64,000 nucleotides of DNA from Takakia lepidozioides (taxonomy: Eukaryota > Streptophyta > Takakiopsida > Takakiales > Takakiaceae), in the NCBI GenBank assembly GCA_030704615.1, contig CM060733.1:18352001-18416000 (forward strand), given 5' to 3'. Below, one piece after another: positions 21,121 to 32,682 of this stretch. The notes beneath the pieces are model-generated. The model saw only the letters and a program-made list of their open reading frames with translations, searched no databases and had not been told where the DNA came from. The position numbers and the translations under genes were made by a program. The first letter of the stretch is position 1. Every line of letters starts with the position of its first letter.

Positions 21121-23170
21121 TGTCGAAATAGCGTATCGTAGTTGGGGTCAACTCCGTGACTCAGGTTTGGGCTATTCTCTGCATCTCTTACGGGCATTGC
21201 TGCTATGGTCAATCCATGATTACCCTGCATATGGCTTGCTCGCGGGTCAGGTTACTAAAGGTTATGCTGGTCGTCCAGCCTGCGGACCCGAAGTGGATTC
21301 ACAGCATTTACATGCATGTTCGAAAACTGTGTCCTGGGCCATCGGAGATTTCTTGGCCCAAACCATCCGTATAGAAGTTCAAGACTGTTCAATGGTGCTG
21401 TTGAGCATAAAGTGGCTCCACAAACGCAGACGGGAACACAAATAAAGAAACGTGCAATTGACCTGATTGCATGGATAGTAGCAGGTAGGACACCATATAC
21501 GCCATCAGACCCTTCCAAATCTTACGGAGTGAAGCGATTATCAATCTTATATGCCTTGCCTTACTAGGAGGGCCTCCTCATACGACATACGTTTGATGCT
21601 ATGCATTGCGAGAAGAACTTTGCAGAGAATATCATTTAGACTATTTGTGGGGAGAAAGATACATTGAAGGTTCGGTGTGAGCTTGAATTATGGGCTGCGT
21701 CCATCATTGTGGTGCAACGACATCCAGACAGGGCCGATACGTTAATCATGCCTCCTGCTCCTTTGTTCTGACTTAGCTGAGTTGAAAGTTTCTTGGACAC
21801 TGTGCGAAACCTCAAAGTACCACAGGTTACGCATCGGCTTTCAAAAACACGTGGTAAAAAGAAAAATATCTGGCATGAAATCACATGATTACCAAGTGCA
21901 TGCACCAAATTTTACCGCTGGCTATTCGTGGGCTCATGGCACAGGTGTGCGCACTACAATTTTGCGAGTATGTCGTGTATTTAGGAGGTTGTGTGCCAAA
22001 AGTAGGAATCCTGCAGAGTATGAGGAGTTGAAACCATGAAAGCAGTTGTTATCTCTGTCTAACGGAGAAAGAGTTCCCCACCATAATTCTTTGATGATGA
22101 GACACATCTGCTTGTCCACCTAGTGGACGAGCTCTTTATGTGGTTCCTGTGGCATCACGTTGGATGTACCCATGCGGGCGGGGCAATTGAAAGAAATGAA
22201 GGGGTACGTCGGGAACATGGCAAAACCCGAGGGCAGCATGGCTCAAGGATACATTTTTATGAAGCTCTAGGATTTGCACGGAGTATATAGCAGGATATGA
22301 TGGAACCGCACGAAGGGTGTGGGATGCAGATTGAAGGGAAGAATCTGTGGCCGGGGTAGTTTGGAAGGAGCCGGCAAACCTCAGAAATTGGGTGACTTGC
22401 ACACTGCTTTTGTACCACGATACATCATTCAAAATCATCTAAGGCATATCCGATATGATGGAAGTAATCCACACCCTTTCATATCTGAAATTTGTTGATT
22501 TGATCGTTGTGTACTGCCCCATGCTTGGTCTGTGTTGGCTTAATAGCCTCGACATTTTGTGCCAGGAAAATATGAAGAGGAGTCCACACAAATGGGATTG
22601 TCCTCCATTTGCGCTTGGCTGCAAATGCTGTACGGGAACATCTATCTGGAATCAAGAACATGCTTGACGATGGCATACGACAAGAATTATTGGATCTTTC
22701 AAGACCCCATTCATATCTGCTTGAACACAAGAGTATGTCAGGATATGGAACCATTACAGGGCTACATCCCCAAACATAAAAACCACACGAGTATTGCCAT
22801 CCTTTGATTGTGAGAGTCTCATCAGTTTTCAAGATGAGACGGAATTGTACGTTATGTGGGTCTTATCAGGGAATTGTGCAGATGACATGGCACTACACGG
22901 CCTGTAGGTGTTTGGTGCCTACTGGTTACGAGCCCAAAAATGTGGGTCGTCAACCCAAATCAATGAATGAAGATGATTGTGGCTTCACGTGGTCAATTTC
23001 AATCAAATGCTACCACCCTCTGAACAGCCTTGTATTGCCAGCAGGTTGATCAAGTCTTTTCTCTGAGTGTTGTGAAGGCAAAACAATGGCAAGTTGTATT
23101 GGATAAGAGCCCCCGATCACGGAGAGTGGTGTGTGATATCCAATTTCTATTGATGATTAAGAAGAGTTGA
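21121..23170 (+). pseudogene. tnp2-type CACTA transposase, N-terminally truncated and frameshifted
   Basis: Plus-strand pieces in family order follow. LHLLRALLLWSIHDYPAYG and TKGYAGRPACG sit near 21180-21290, LGHRRFLGPNHPYR near 21330, and RHTFDAMHCEKNFAENII near 21580-21640. SGMKSHDYQVHAP and RVCRVFRRLCAKSRNPAEYE sit near 21870-22030. A DUF4218-like stretch (HLVDEL, RWMYPCG, MKGYVGNMAKPEGSMAQGYI) lies near 22110-22260. A DUF4216-like tail (NEDDCGFTW, then a QVFSLSVVKAKQWQVVL-like stretch) lies near 22960-23110. These are hallmarks of plant CACTA tnp2. Numerous stops and frame changes show it is dead. About 600 bp (22300-22900) between recognisable parts is not assigned. Confidence 0.82.
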
Positions 23171-25257
23171 AGGCTGGGTTAGCTCCACACAACACAAGAG
23201 ACATTGACTAAGGGCCGAACTCACAACCGAATTCAGACAGTGACACCAGAGCAGTGTGGCTCATTGTACCGACCCCCATACCGAGACGCGAGGTACAAAC
23301 CCACCCAGTTGCCAGCAGGTCTGTCATGAAGAAACCAGATACCTCCACCGCGTTGAGGCTATGGTAAGTGAAATGACACAGATACCTCCATATTCACAGA
23401 CACAGATTCAGTCGTGGCAATTAGATATGCTACTGTGCATGTATCTGCATTCCAATCAGTGATAATGAACAGATACCTCCATATTCACAGACACAGATTC
23501 AGTCGATGGCAATTAGATATGCTACCCTTGTGCATGTATCTGCCATTCAAAATAAATGTACTCTTCTGTCCCCATGTAGTCACATCTCCATAAAAGCCAG
23601 AATGTGTGTCGATGGCGTTGAGTTCAATCCAGATTGTAAAACATTGGCACCCAGAAGTTGGGAAGTGACCCAGTCTGACACTTCACCATTCTACACTTCT
23701 AATATCTTCCAGTGTGCAACTATTAGTACTGATTTCATCGCTGGCAACCTGCAGTAATATCCCTATATCAAAAAAATCCATACCCACATCCTTGGGCCTT
23801 TGTCTAGCTTCAACTACAACAATATATTGCCACATTTGGCATACATCTACGCCAGGGCAATATCCAGACTGATATTGGTACAATTCACGCTTTGATCCTG
23901 TCATTCTTTGCCCCTTTGTAGAGTTGTAGACGGGGTGGCATCATAGCAATATCCTGCAAACCTGGCCCTGTGCATCTTCACCCCTTCTACCACTTTGAAT
24001 CGCTCGCATCTGTTTTCGCCAGTGAGTGGTCAGATTGTTGAGAGACCTGTAAGACCATCCAGTGGAACATCAGTTGGCTTGCTCCCCACCCCCTCTCTAG
24101 CTTGCAATTGAATCATAATTCTTATATATTTTTTTCTCTCATCTCCAGGAAAATGACAGCTATCACATTGCTGTACTACAATTCTGCCAAAATCTTACAA
24201 TGTCAGGGTATGGCTGTCATCATAGCCTCCACACCAATGTATGGATGTGTCATTCATGAGCAAACACTACCCCAAGTCTGCCTTCACCCTGCCCTAACCA
24301 CAAAACGAAATTAAAGAATTCCAGTCAACTGTGACCAACATGGGAGGTTTTTTGGTGGTTCAAAGCTATTTCACGAGTAAAAATACTTACACCACTGGTT
24401 GTGGTGGAAGACCTGCAATTATACCATATCGTACACATCGCTTACTTGTGGTGGCAATCTGCAATCCAATATCCACAAGCAGGCAGATTATTTCGTCTTG
24501 ACCAAGCTGTCATGGCAAGCCTATGGCATATCAGGAAAAGCAAAGCATTAGAGAGGTGAGTTCAAACAGTCGTGCAATCAGTTTTCAGCCCACTGAGCTA
24601 GTAAGGAATATACGACTTATGTGTCACACATTAGTGGAAAAATAAACTAACACCAACTTTCACATCCCTCATCCCATTAGAGCTTGCCAACTTCACTGCC
24701 TCCTGGAATCCCCTCCCCCCCGTGAAAAAGCAAGTATAAAGCAAATTCCAGAGAGACATGTTTCCAGTGATATATGTCTCGCTAGTAGTTGTTGAGACAC
24801 AAGGCTCTTCGCTTTGCCCAAAACTCAATCAAATATGAGTGTTGAATTGGGGGGTATGACACACAATCCTGCAATCCAGCAACTTCTCACGGTTTAGAAA
24901 AGACCTTTCAAAAATGAAAGAGAAGGAAGAGATTTTGAAGGGAACTATGTGGTTCGGCTGGATAAATGGGGGCAGCTTGGCATCAGATGGGCCTTGGGTG
25001 CTGCCTACAGGTGAAACAGAGAATATGGCATGCTACTGGAGGCATATCCATCGCATATCAATCCTCTCGTCCACAACTGAAAGACCTCTAGAGCTGGCAC
25101 CAGCAAAAATCTATATTTCTCATCTAGGCCATCATCATGCCAAAGTTAAATTTGCCCTACCTCTCTTGACATAAGATGCCTCTATTCTCACTGTGGAATC
25201 CAAAGTAAATTTGCCCCTACCTCTCTTGACATAAGATGCCTCTATTCTCACTGTGGA
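23171..25257. other. Non-coding transposon interior with short tandem duplications
   Basis: No supported gene. A 91-bp direct duplication starts at 23379 and 23470 (CAGATACCTCCATATTCACAGA...). A 60-bp duplication starts near 25142 and 25202 (AAATTTGCCC..CCTCTCTTGACATAAG). A 22-bp repeat (CTGTGGATTAGAAACGGGAGAA) lies near 25250 and 25273. Confidence 0.6.
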
Positions 25258-25299
25258 TTAGAAACGGGAGAAACTGTGGATTAGAAACGGGAGAAGAAT

Positions 25300-25540
25300 G
25301 CCTATAATTACTTGTAGGGCCTCCCTCCTATGACAACCATGCTGGGCATATCCTGCAATCATTGCATTCCAAGACACCACATCTTGTTCGGCCATATCAT
25401 CGAACACTCCCTTGTCATCCTTGATGCTACCACATTCAAAATACATGTCCACCCAGGTGTAGAGTTTAGAACAAATACCTCTCGTACTATTCCCATTTTG
25501 AGGCTGTCCAATTTTAGGGCTACCAAGCTCGCACATTCAT
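25300..25540 (-). pseudogene. PPR gene fragment 1
   Basis: The minus-strand frame reads VDMYFECGSIKDDKGVFDDM, AEQDVVSWNAMIAGYAQHG and REALQVI. This is the P-L-S type motif pattern of plant organelle RNA-editing PPR proteins. Only about two repeat units remain, with no start or end, so this is a captured or decayed fragment. Confidence 0.8.
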
Positions 25541-26276
25541 TGCAACGCAACCAATTGTGACTTGTCGGCTTCAACATCACTAAAAGAACTCATTGTATAG
25601 TCGAATACCAATGTCATGAAGGGGGGAATATCAAATTGTACACTTGAAGACTGCAAACAGGGACGACGATTACAAGTCAATTCGAAGTCTGCAAACTGCT
25701 GCATGACTCAATGAAGTATGCTACTTACTATTCGTGATATTTGCCCACGCCACTACATAGTGAAACTGCAAACTGCAAACTGCTTCGAGCTCCAAGTCCA
25801 ATATTTTGCCAATATCAAATGGACACATGTTCACATATGACAAATGCTTCGTTAAAGATAGATGGATGAGGTCATCCAATGGATGAATCCATTCATGTAT
25901 GCGCCTTAAGATGCCACGTGTAGTGATGTAATCATAGAAACAGAGATGTGAAACCTCCAGTAGTCATGTAGTCATAAGCTATATGGCATGTCATCAATGT
26001 GTAGTAGTGGGTGTAGTCATTTAGTCATAAGCTTACGTGGCACGTGTCTGACGTGTAGTATTGCGTATGACTACTAGTTATATAAAACACGCTATGTTCT
26101 TGGTCAACACTGTTTGACGCGGGCTCCTAGTCATGTAGTAAAACGTATGACTACATAGATTAAAATATATTAAAATTCGCCCGACAATGGTTTCATCACT
26201 TCGTAGTCACACATATAGTCATGATTACCAAGGTTTATATCACCCGTAGTCATAAAAATGTTAATCTGTAGTAGTG

Positions 26277-27619
26277 CAATGCTGCTGCGGCTTCAAGCTG
26301 ATTATCTATCCATGCAGGTTTCTTGTATCTATCCTTCCATAGGGAATCATAGGTAATCTGGAGCTTGAAATTTGGAGCTTGTCCTTGACCTTGTGTCATG
26401 ACCGATGAGGATTTGACCGACCATCAACCCAAAAGGACCTCTTGTGTTTGCTGCTTGTGTCTTGTAGTCAGATAATGTCGGATTGGTCTGTGAGAACCAC
26501 CACGGTGCAGCTAAGCAGGCAGAGATTGAGACACGACCTGCTACGACCAAGCTGACTCTCCCAAGAACCTTGTAAACATTAGCAAATCAGGGTACTAACA
26601 GGAGGCAAGAGCCTGCATTTGCAGAATGGTCAAACTTCTTCACATCGTCCCTTAAGAAAACGCCACACCTTGCGATTGCAGTTGTCCCACAATCATGAAG
26701 GATCTGCTCCGTGCTGCAAATTCAGGGCCGAGTCTGATGAGAGGGCAAAACAGGCTGAAATAGGTCGAAGAAAAGGGTGCCCTCACCACGTTGTCCTTGA
26801 CATTGTGTCATGACCCATGGAGGATTTGACCTCCCATCAACCCACAAGGACCTCTGATGGGCTCAGTCTGATGAGAGGGAAAAACAGGCTGAAACAGGTC
26901 AAACCAGAAGGTGCCCTCAGGCTGAAATGTGTTGAAGAAGGTACCTTCATCAGCAGTGCCTTGCTCTATCAATTGCACTGTTGCCGATGCTGTTTCCAAT
27001 TGACCATCTACCCATATTGTCCCACCATTGACTGGGGTCAGAAAAGTGTCTAATTCTCCCCTCCCTCCACACTCTATTATCTGTTTGTAGGTACTTTCCT
27101 GCTGTCACCTCAGCAGTAACTTGCAAAGTCACTCCAAACACCACCATATCACCCCAACGAGCTAACTTACATAATTCAATATGCAAATTCAGGGCCTAGT
27201 CTGATGAGAGGGCAAAACCGGATGAAATAGGTCGAAGAAGAAGGTGCCCTCACCACAAATGTGCTGAAGAATGCACCTTCATCAGTAGTGCCTTGCTCTA
27301 TCATTTGCCGCTGCTGTTTCTAGTTGACCATCCACCCACAATGTCCCACCATTGACTGGGTCAGAAAAATGTCTCATTCCAAAGATCCTCTTCATCTCTG
27401 TAATCTGTTTCTCTAGTCTCTAGAATCCATTCAAGTGGGGGTGCTTAAGGAGTGTATGTCAGCATGCTCCAAAACAGCCCAATGTGGCGTTTGGGGTGAG
27501 TTTGGCATTCAGTCCTTAAGCTCCCGACGAGATGAATTCAAAGTCAATGGTGGGGTCAGCTACAACATATGTCCAACAACAAATATCCTAAGTTAAACGA
27601 CTCTATATCGTGGAAACAG
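26277..27619. repeat. Dispersed repeat DNA flanking the Tat-like element
   Basis: It contains at least three partial copies of a unit recognised by AGGTCGAAGAA.AAGGTGCCCTCACCAC, TGTCATGACCCATGGAGGATTTGAC and CTGATGAGAGGGCAAAACAGGCTGAAA. The same unit recurs at 41820-42990, 49180-50110 and 57480-58420. No gene is supported. The last bases, 27620-27624, are one half of a target-site duplication. Confidence 0.7.
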
Positions 27620-27624
27620 GACCG

Positions 27625-28701
27625 TGTTAGAGGACTGTCGGGGACTTAGACACTTATACGGGATCTGTAGGGTACCCTTAATTTTTGCACAGACTGAGAC
27701 CAACGGAGCCTTAGGGGGTGACAGCAGCGCACAGTAGAGAGGGGGTTACACGCCCGTCACAGTCAGTCACAGCCGACACAGCCAACACAGCCCGTCACAG
27801 TCGTCATTTACAAGCGTCACAAGCCGACACAGCCAACACAGCCCGTCACAGTCGTCACAACCGACACAGCCGACATCAGCCCGGCACAAGCACACACCAG
27901 TCACCGACCTACACAGCAAACACATACACAGCAAACACAGACACAGCCGACATCACACGCCCGGCACAGCCACACAGCCAGTCACCGTCCCTACACAGCC
28001 AACACAGTCGCACAGCCAGTCACAGCCCGTCACAGTTTCACACAGCCAGTCACAGCTTGACACAGCTGTCAACGATCATAGGGAACGAAGAGTAGGACAG
28101 GGAACGACTGTGGGGAACAACACCTGCGAAGGGAACATGTTATTTCACAGACACGGTTAGTGAGGGAAACGGTTTGGGGCGGAGAACGCGGAGAGGAAGA
28201 TAAAGGGAGAAACGGGAATTGAGGGAAATCATTCGGAGGAGGACTTTCTTGGTGATAGAGGAGAGGGGATCGGGAGATAATGGGACGGAAGTGAGATAGA
28301 GAGATGATGAGTAGATGCTTGATATAGGCAAGGCTGTAATGATATTGTAGAGCAGATTAGAGACACAAATGGCTTCGGCTGATACCTGATAAATCATAAT
28401 CGGATACTTTTACGATACAATCACACTGTGTAGAGAGATCTGAGTGAAGCTGTGAAATGAATGGATGAGCTGATGGAATCCATAGATTGATAAAGCAAAC
28501 TGATACTTAATTATCAATGGTAAGATAGCTAACATGAATCCAAAAGGAAACAAATATAGGAAACACCCCCATGATACCCTAGCTGTAGGTCAACGACTGA
28601 TTGTTCTGCGCGGGCTGAGTACTTAGAGATTTCCAACTCTTCTATCTTGGAGTTTCCGCCTCGAATAGCGAAGGGATGGGTGAGTAAAAGCCGCGCGAAC
28701 A
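27625..28701 (+). repeat. 5' LTR of the Tat-like element
   Basis: It runs from TGTTAGAGGACTGTCGG to CCGCGCGAACA. Bases 27745-28070 hold a degenerate CACAGCC/GTCACAG tandem array that is longer than in the 3' LTR, which accounts for most of the length difference (1077 versus 995 bp). Confidence 0.9.
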
Positions 28702-28725
28702 TTTGGCGACCATACTGGGGACCTG
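28702..28725 (+). other. Primer-binding-site candidate
   Basis: TTTGGCGACCATACTGGGG directly follows the LTR. The TGGCG...TGGGG shape is what tRNA-complementary sites look like in Tat/Athila-type elements. I cannot name the tRNA. Confidence 0.55.
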
Positions 28726-30190
28726 GGACATGAATAACCAGATGTGACAGGCATCTGGTGGGATCATGGTGGTTGGACCATTAAAGAATTTGAAGTGAAT
28801 CAAATTCCCCTGTGGACGAAGGAAGAAAGATTGTCCAAACAATTCTTTCAAAGGTTCTTGGAATTGCCCTCGGTTGTAAAGAAAATATTCTTAAGCGAGT
28901 GCATGATGCTGATGATCCGAATGGGGTCTGGAGAAAGGAGAGTGATAAAGATTTCTCAGGTATCCTGTAGAGGAAGAGCACGTTGGTTACCAACTTGGTT
29001 TATGTGATAGCATTGCTATCCATTAAACGGTAGAGTTTGAAGCTGGGAAGAAAGGAAGGTGAATGTTTATACTCATATGCATGAAGAGCTGGTACTCTGT
29101 AAGAATTGATTCCAAAGGATATTTATGGATCAAACTCACACCAAGAACAGCTTTCAGACTTGTTTGCCATATGGTTATATGGTAACGGAGACTTCAGTCT
29201 AAAGCCAAGGGTGCATTGAAGCTTGAAAGAAACCCAGGCATATACGAGAGATATTACAGAAGAGGTTTTTGGTATTGCCACATTAAGAAATGAAAGACAT
29301 GGTACATGAGTGATGAAAGAGAGCTAGACGACAGATATATTCAGCAAAAAGAAACGCTAATCTGAAAGCTAATTATCCATATCTTTTGGGAGAGAGGAAT
29401 AGACATAGGGGAATCATCTGGACCTCTCACACCATCAAAATCAAAGAGTGCATCACTATACCGAAGAACTAGAGTTGGATGCCACTTCCTTCTGTTTCTT
29501 TGCAAGAAAATTACTTGTATTGGTACATAAGAAGATCAATCACGAGGTGAAAGATCTGAGGTACCTCTTGGTAACGACTAGACAGAAATCTTTTATAAGA
29601 GTTTGGCATGGAACACCAAAAGCAGGACTCCAGTTTCTGAAGCAAAAGATGAAGAAGGAGAAGAGGTGTGGCAGCACCACCTGAGAGTTCCCAGCCTCTC
29701 CAACACCATTACATTTGAGTTACATGGTGAAAAAGAAAACCAAGGGCATAACTTGGAGGATGAAAACATATAGAAGAAATTAGAGAGGAAGAATATGAAG
29801 AAGTAGACCCCAACAGCTGAGGTTGAGACTACAACCGACATCCCAACCCGTGGACCTGGATCAAGTGGAGCACTTGGATCACCGGCAACGAAGGTGTCGG
29901 CTCAGGGGGATCAGGCGGGCCTGCCCTGGATCTGGCTCTGGGGACAGGGAGTGTGGGAAGTAGTGCAACTGAGGCTGGGAATAACTGTGAATATCGTGGG
30001 CCCAGAAGCAAGGAGTGCTCAATGGCCACCACTGGTCCACAAAAACAACAGGTCCAGAAGGACCAGCACCAGCAAGGGTGCCAGCACCTTCATGGGCATC
30101 ATAAGGTAGGGCCACAGATGGCGTTACAAACCAACACGGGCAAAAACCACCCTTCCAATCAATTTCATGAAAAGGGTATCCCGATGTACA
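28726..30190 (+). other. Leader of the Tat-like element
   Basis: No gag homology is evident. Short open frames occur, such as 28744-29007 and 29448-29684, but none has a recognisable domain. A gag N-terminal region may start here and be broken by indels; the part nearest 30000 is Gly/Gln-rich in two frames. Confidence 0.4.
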
Positions 30191-31310
30191 CTTAATTACC
30201 AATTTGAGCACAATGCGTATATGAGTATATGAAGCACATGCGTATAGTGAACAATGAGAATGGCGATGATGCCAAGATGAGACTGTTTCCTTGTTCACTT
30301 ATCAAGAAAGCAAGTGAATGGTATGCAAGATTCCCTGATAATCATTTCCAAACCTGGAATGGCTTGAATACAACATTCGAAATAGGTTCAGGACAAGTAA
30401 AACTGAGGATGAAGTGTATGGAAGTTTACAACAGCTGAAGCAGAAGAAGCATGAAACTGTTGAAGAGTATATGGAGAAGATGGAATTGATGATGAAAAAG
30501 CTGGCTGCAGTACCAGCGCCCGGTTTACAGAAGACTTGGTTTGTGAGTGGATTAAGACCAGAGTTGCAAAAGAAAGTGGATATGTTACCCCATAATACAG
30601 TGGAGGAGGCATTTGAAACTGCGAACACAGAATTGGAGCAATTGGGAATGCTCAGCGAGAGAGAGAAAAGAAGATGAGGACTCTGAGGATGAGTCAGATG
30701 AAGAAGAAGAGCTGAAGAACTAAAAAAGAAAAGTAAGAGAAAGGAGAAGTTGAAGAGGGATAACTATGAAAAAAAATTGGAAGAAATCTTGAAGAAGTAT
30801 GCCACAGAGGCTGCAACACATTGGAGGAAGGGTGTATGGTGTGCAAAGTGCCAGAATGAAGGCCATACCACCACAGAATGCCACATGAAGGAGAAACACT
30901 TGTACTATCTGTAAAATGGATAACCATTCTACTGAGAATTGTTACTACAACAGAAGGACAGCTGCAAGAGAACCTAGGCAAGTAAGGGTGCATCAGGTGC
31001 AGCCCCAGCCAAGAAGAAACAATGATCAGGACCACTATGGTAGGTCTGGTGGTTATAACAATGGCATGGAAGGGAGAGGTAATTCAAGAGGGAATTACCA
31101 AGGAAATTCCAGAGGCAACTATCAGGGTAATCCAAGGGGGAATTACCAGCCCGGGAATCAGGATTATAGAAATAATCCAAGAACAGACCAAGGGCGAGGA
31201 CCCAATGGTGAAGAGCTATGTTACTATTGTAATCAGCCAGGACATCGCAAGGCAGCCTGTTCATTCTGGATAAGACACCAGAATGAGATGAGAGCTCCTG
31301 TGAATGAGGG
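30191..31310 (+). pseudogene. gag: gag with three zinc knuckles (Tat-like element)
   Basis: The gag core reads MRLFPCSLIKKASEWYARF then, after a one-base frameshift near 30378, a run ending GSLQQLKQKKHETVEEYMEK and GLRPELQKKVDMLPHNTVEE (to about 30620). Another frame change lies near 30675. Three CX2CX4HX4C knuckles follow: CAKCQNEGHTTTEC (about 30841), CTICKMDNHSTENC (about 30904) and CYYCNQPGHRKAAC (about 31219). Between the last two is a basic RGNYQGN-type repeat. Three knuckles are more than most plant gypsy gag proteins have. It would bind and package element RNA. Confidence 0.85.
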
Positions 31311-32682
31311 CCCAGTGGTGGCAGCTCACATGGTTAGGCCATGTGTTGTACCAGAAGTAAGTACAATGATAGTAACAAGAAGTAAAGCCAAACTAATACC
31401 TCCAGTAGAAGAGGAAGAAGATGAGACTGGAAGTGGCAATGATATGCCTGAAGATGAAGAGACTTGGAAAGATGAGAAGGAACTGCACAAGGAAGTGGCA
31501 GATACTATAAGGGAAATGCAAAAGAGTACTGATATTCCTGTGGCAGATTCCTCTGATTCGGATGGAGAAAAAGAAGGGAGTGAGGAAGAAAGGAAAAAAG
31601 AAGATGCAGACATGCAAAGTAATGAAGAGACTTTGGCTGAAGTAATATGTCAGACCAAAGCAGAAATTACCATTGGACAGCTATTAGCTGTGGCACCTTA
31701 TTGTAGGCACAGGCTGTATCAAGCAATCAATCGAATTGCCCAAGAGACAGGAAACACAGACCTGAACAGCAAGGTGACCAGTTATAATGTGAAGCCGGAA
31801 GGGCGAGAAACAGTCATGGACTTTGATGATTCTATGCCAGTAATCCAATTGAGAATTGGAAGCACAGAACTAACTGATGTACTGATAGATGGTGGTTCTG
31901 GAGTAAATATCATGACAGACCAATTAAGGAAGAAGCTTGGTCTAAGTAACATGAAACCAGCCCCATTTACAGTAACAATGGCAGATCAAAGAAGTGTACA
32001 GCCATTGGGATTAATAAGAGGAGTTAAGATACAGATACAGAAAATGATCTTTATGATCACAGTAACTGTATTAAAAATGGATGAAGTCATGGAGGCTTAC
32101 TCCTTATTATTGGGACGTCCGTGGCTGAAACAGGCCAGGGTATTCCATGACTGGAATTCTCAGTTACTAACCGTGCATAATGGGATACACGAGATACAAA
32201 TTACCACAAAGAAATCTAGTAGATTACCTGCTACAAGAAGACCTCGAGGAGTCAGAGAGTATGACTGGAGAGGAGGACTGGATGAGGAGCAGGAAGCTAC
32301 CCTATTTGCTGCACACCCAGAGTGGGAGCAGGTTGCAGAGATGCGGCTGGAAAGCCTAAGTTGTTTGAGAGGTATCTGCTGTGGTGTAGTGACAGCAACA
32401 CCAACTGAAGAGGAAACCAGCATTTACCCATCACATTTCTATGAAGAAAGAGAAGGAGAAATAGAAATCCTAGAAGAACCAGCCACTGTGAGCTTACAGG
32501 ATGAAGTGGTGACTGGTTGGACAATCACAGCTGATGAGCAGGTGAGAGAAGTAAATGTGGGAACTAAAGAGGAACCGAGGATGGTGAAAGTAGGAGCTGA
32601 TTGGAGCCGGAATTCTTCGAAGAAGCTAAAAGCTTGTTCATCAAATACAGAGATGTATTTGCTTGGAGCTATGAGGATCTAA
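31311..32682 (+). CDS. Acidic linker and retropepsin (Tat-like element)
   Basis: This open frame continues from gag (it is open from 30916). An acidic, Glu/Asp-rich segment (about 31390-31640) precedes the protease. The active site reads VLIDGGSGVNIM (about 31876-31911; DGGS variant of D-T/S-G) and the distal LLLGRPWL lies near 32107-32130. The frame ends at TAA 32680-32682. RT starts in another frame that overlaps it, with homology passing from one frame to the other near 32600, where a single base appears to be missing. This could be a real lesion or an assembly error. Confidence 0.82.

Larger units (their letters stand above)
21120..26276 (+). mobile_element. CACTA (En/Spm) DNA transposon relic, left end not found
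   Basis: It contains a decayed tnp2 transposase. The right end reads ...TTTTTATGTTAATCTG-type sequence closing with TGTAGTAGTG at 26276, whose reverse complement starts CACTACTACAGATT. This resembles the ends of the intact CACTA at 54376-59342 (CACTACAACAGATT). Subterminal repeats of GTAGTCAT type crowd 25920-26270. The left CACTA end is not visible at 21120, so the extent is inferred. Confidence 0.6.

Noticed and set aside
27718-28095. Open frame in the 5' LTR of the Tat-like element
   Set aside because: It lies in the LTR repeat array and the 3' LTR frame differs in length and sequence, so there is no sign of coding constraint.
31326-31617. Minus-strand Ser/Phe-rich frames
   Set aside because: They are complements of the acidic Glu/Asp-rich gag linker, with no independent support.
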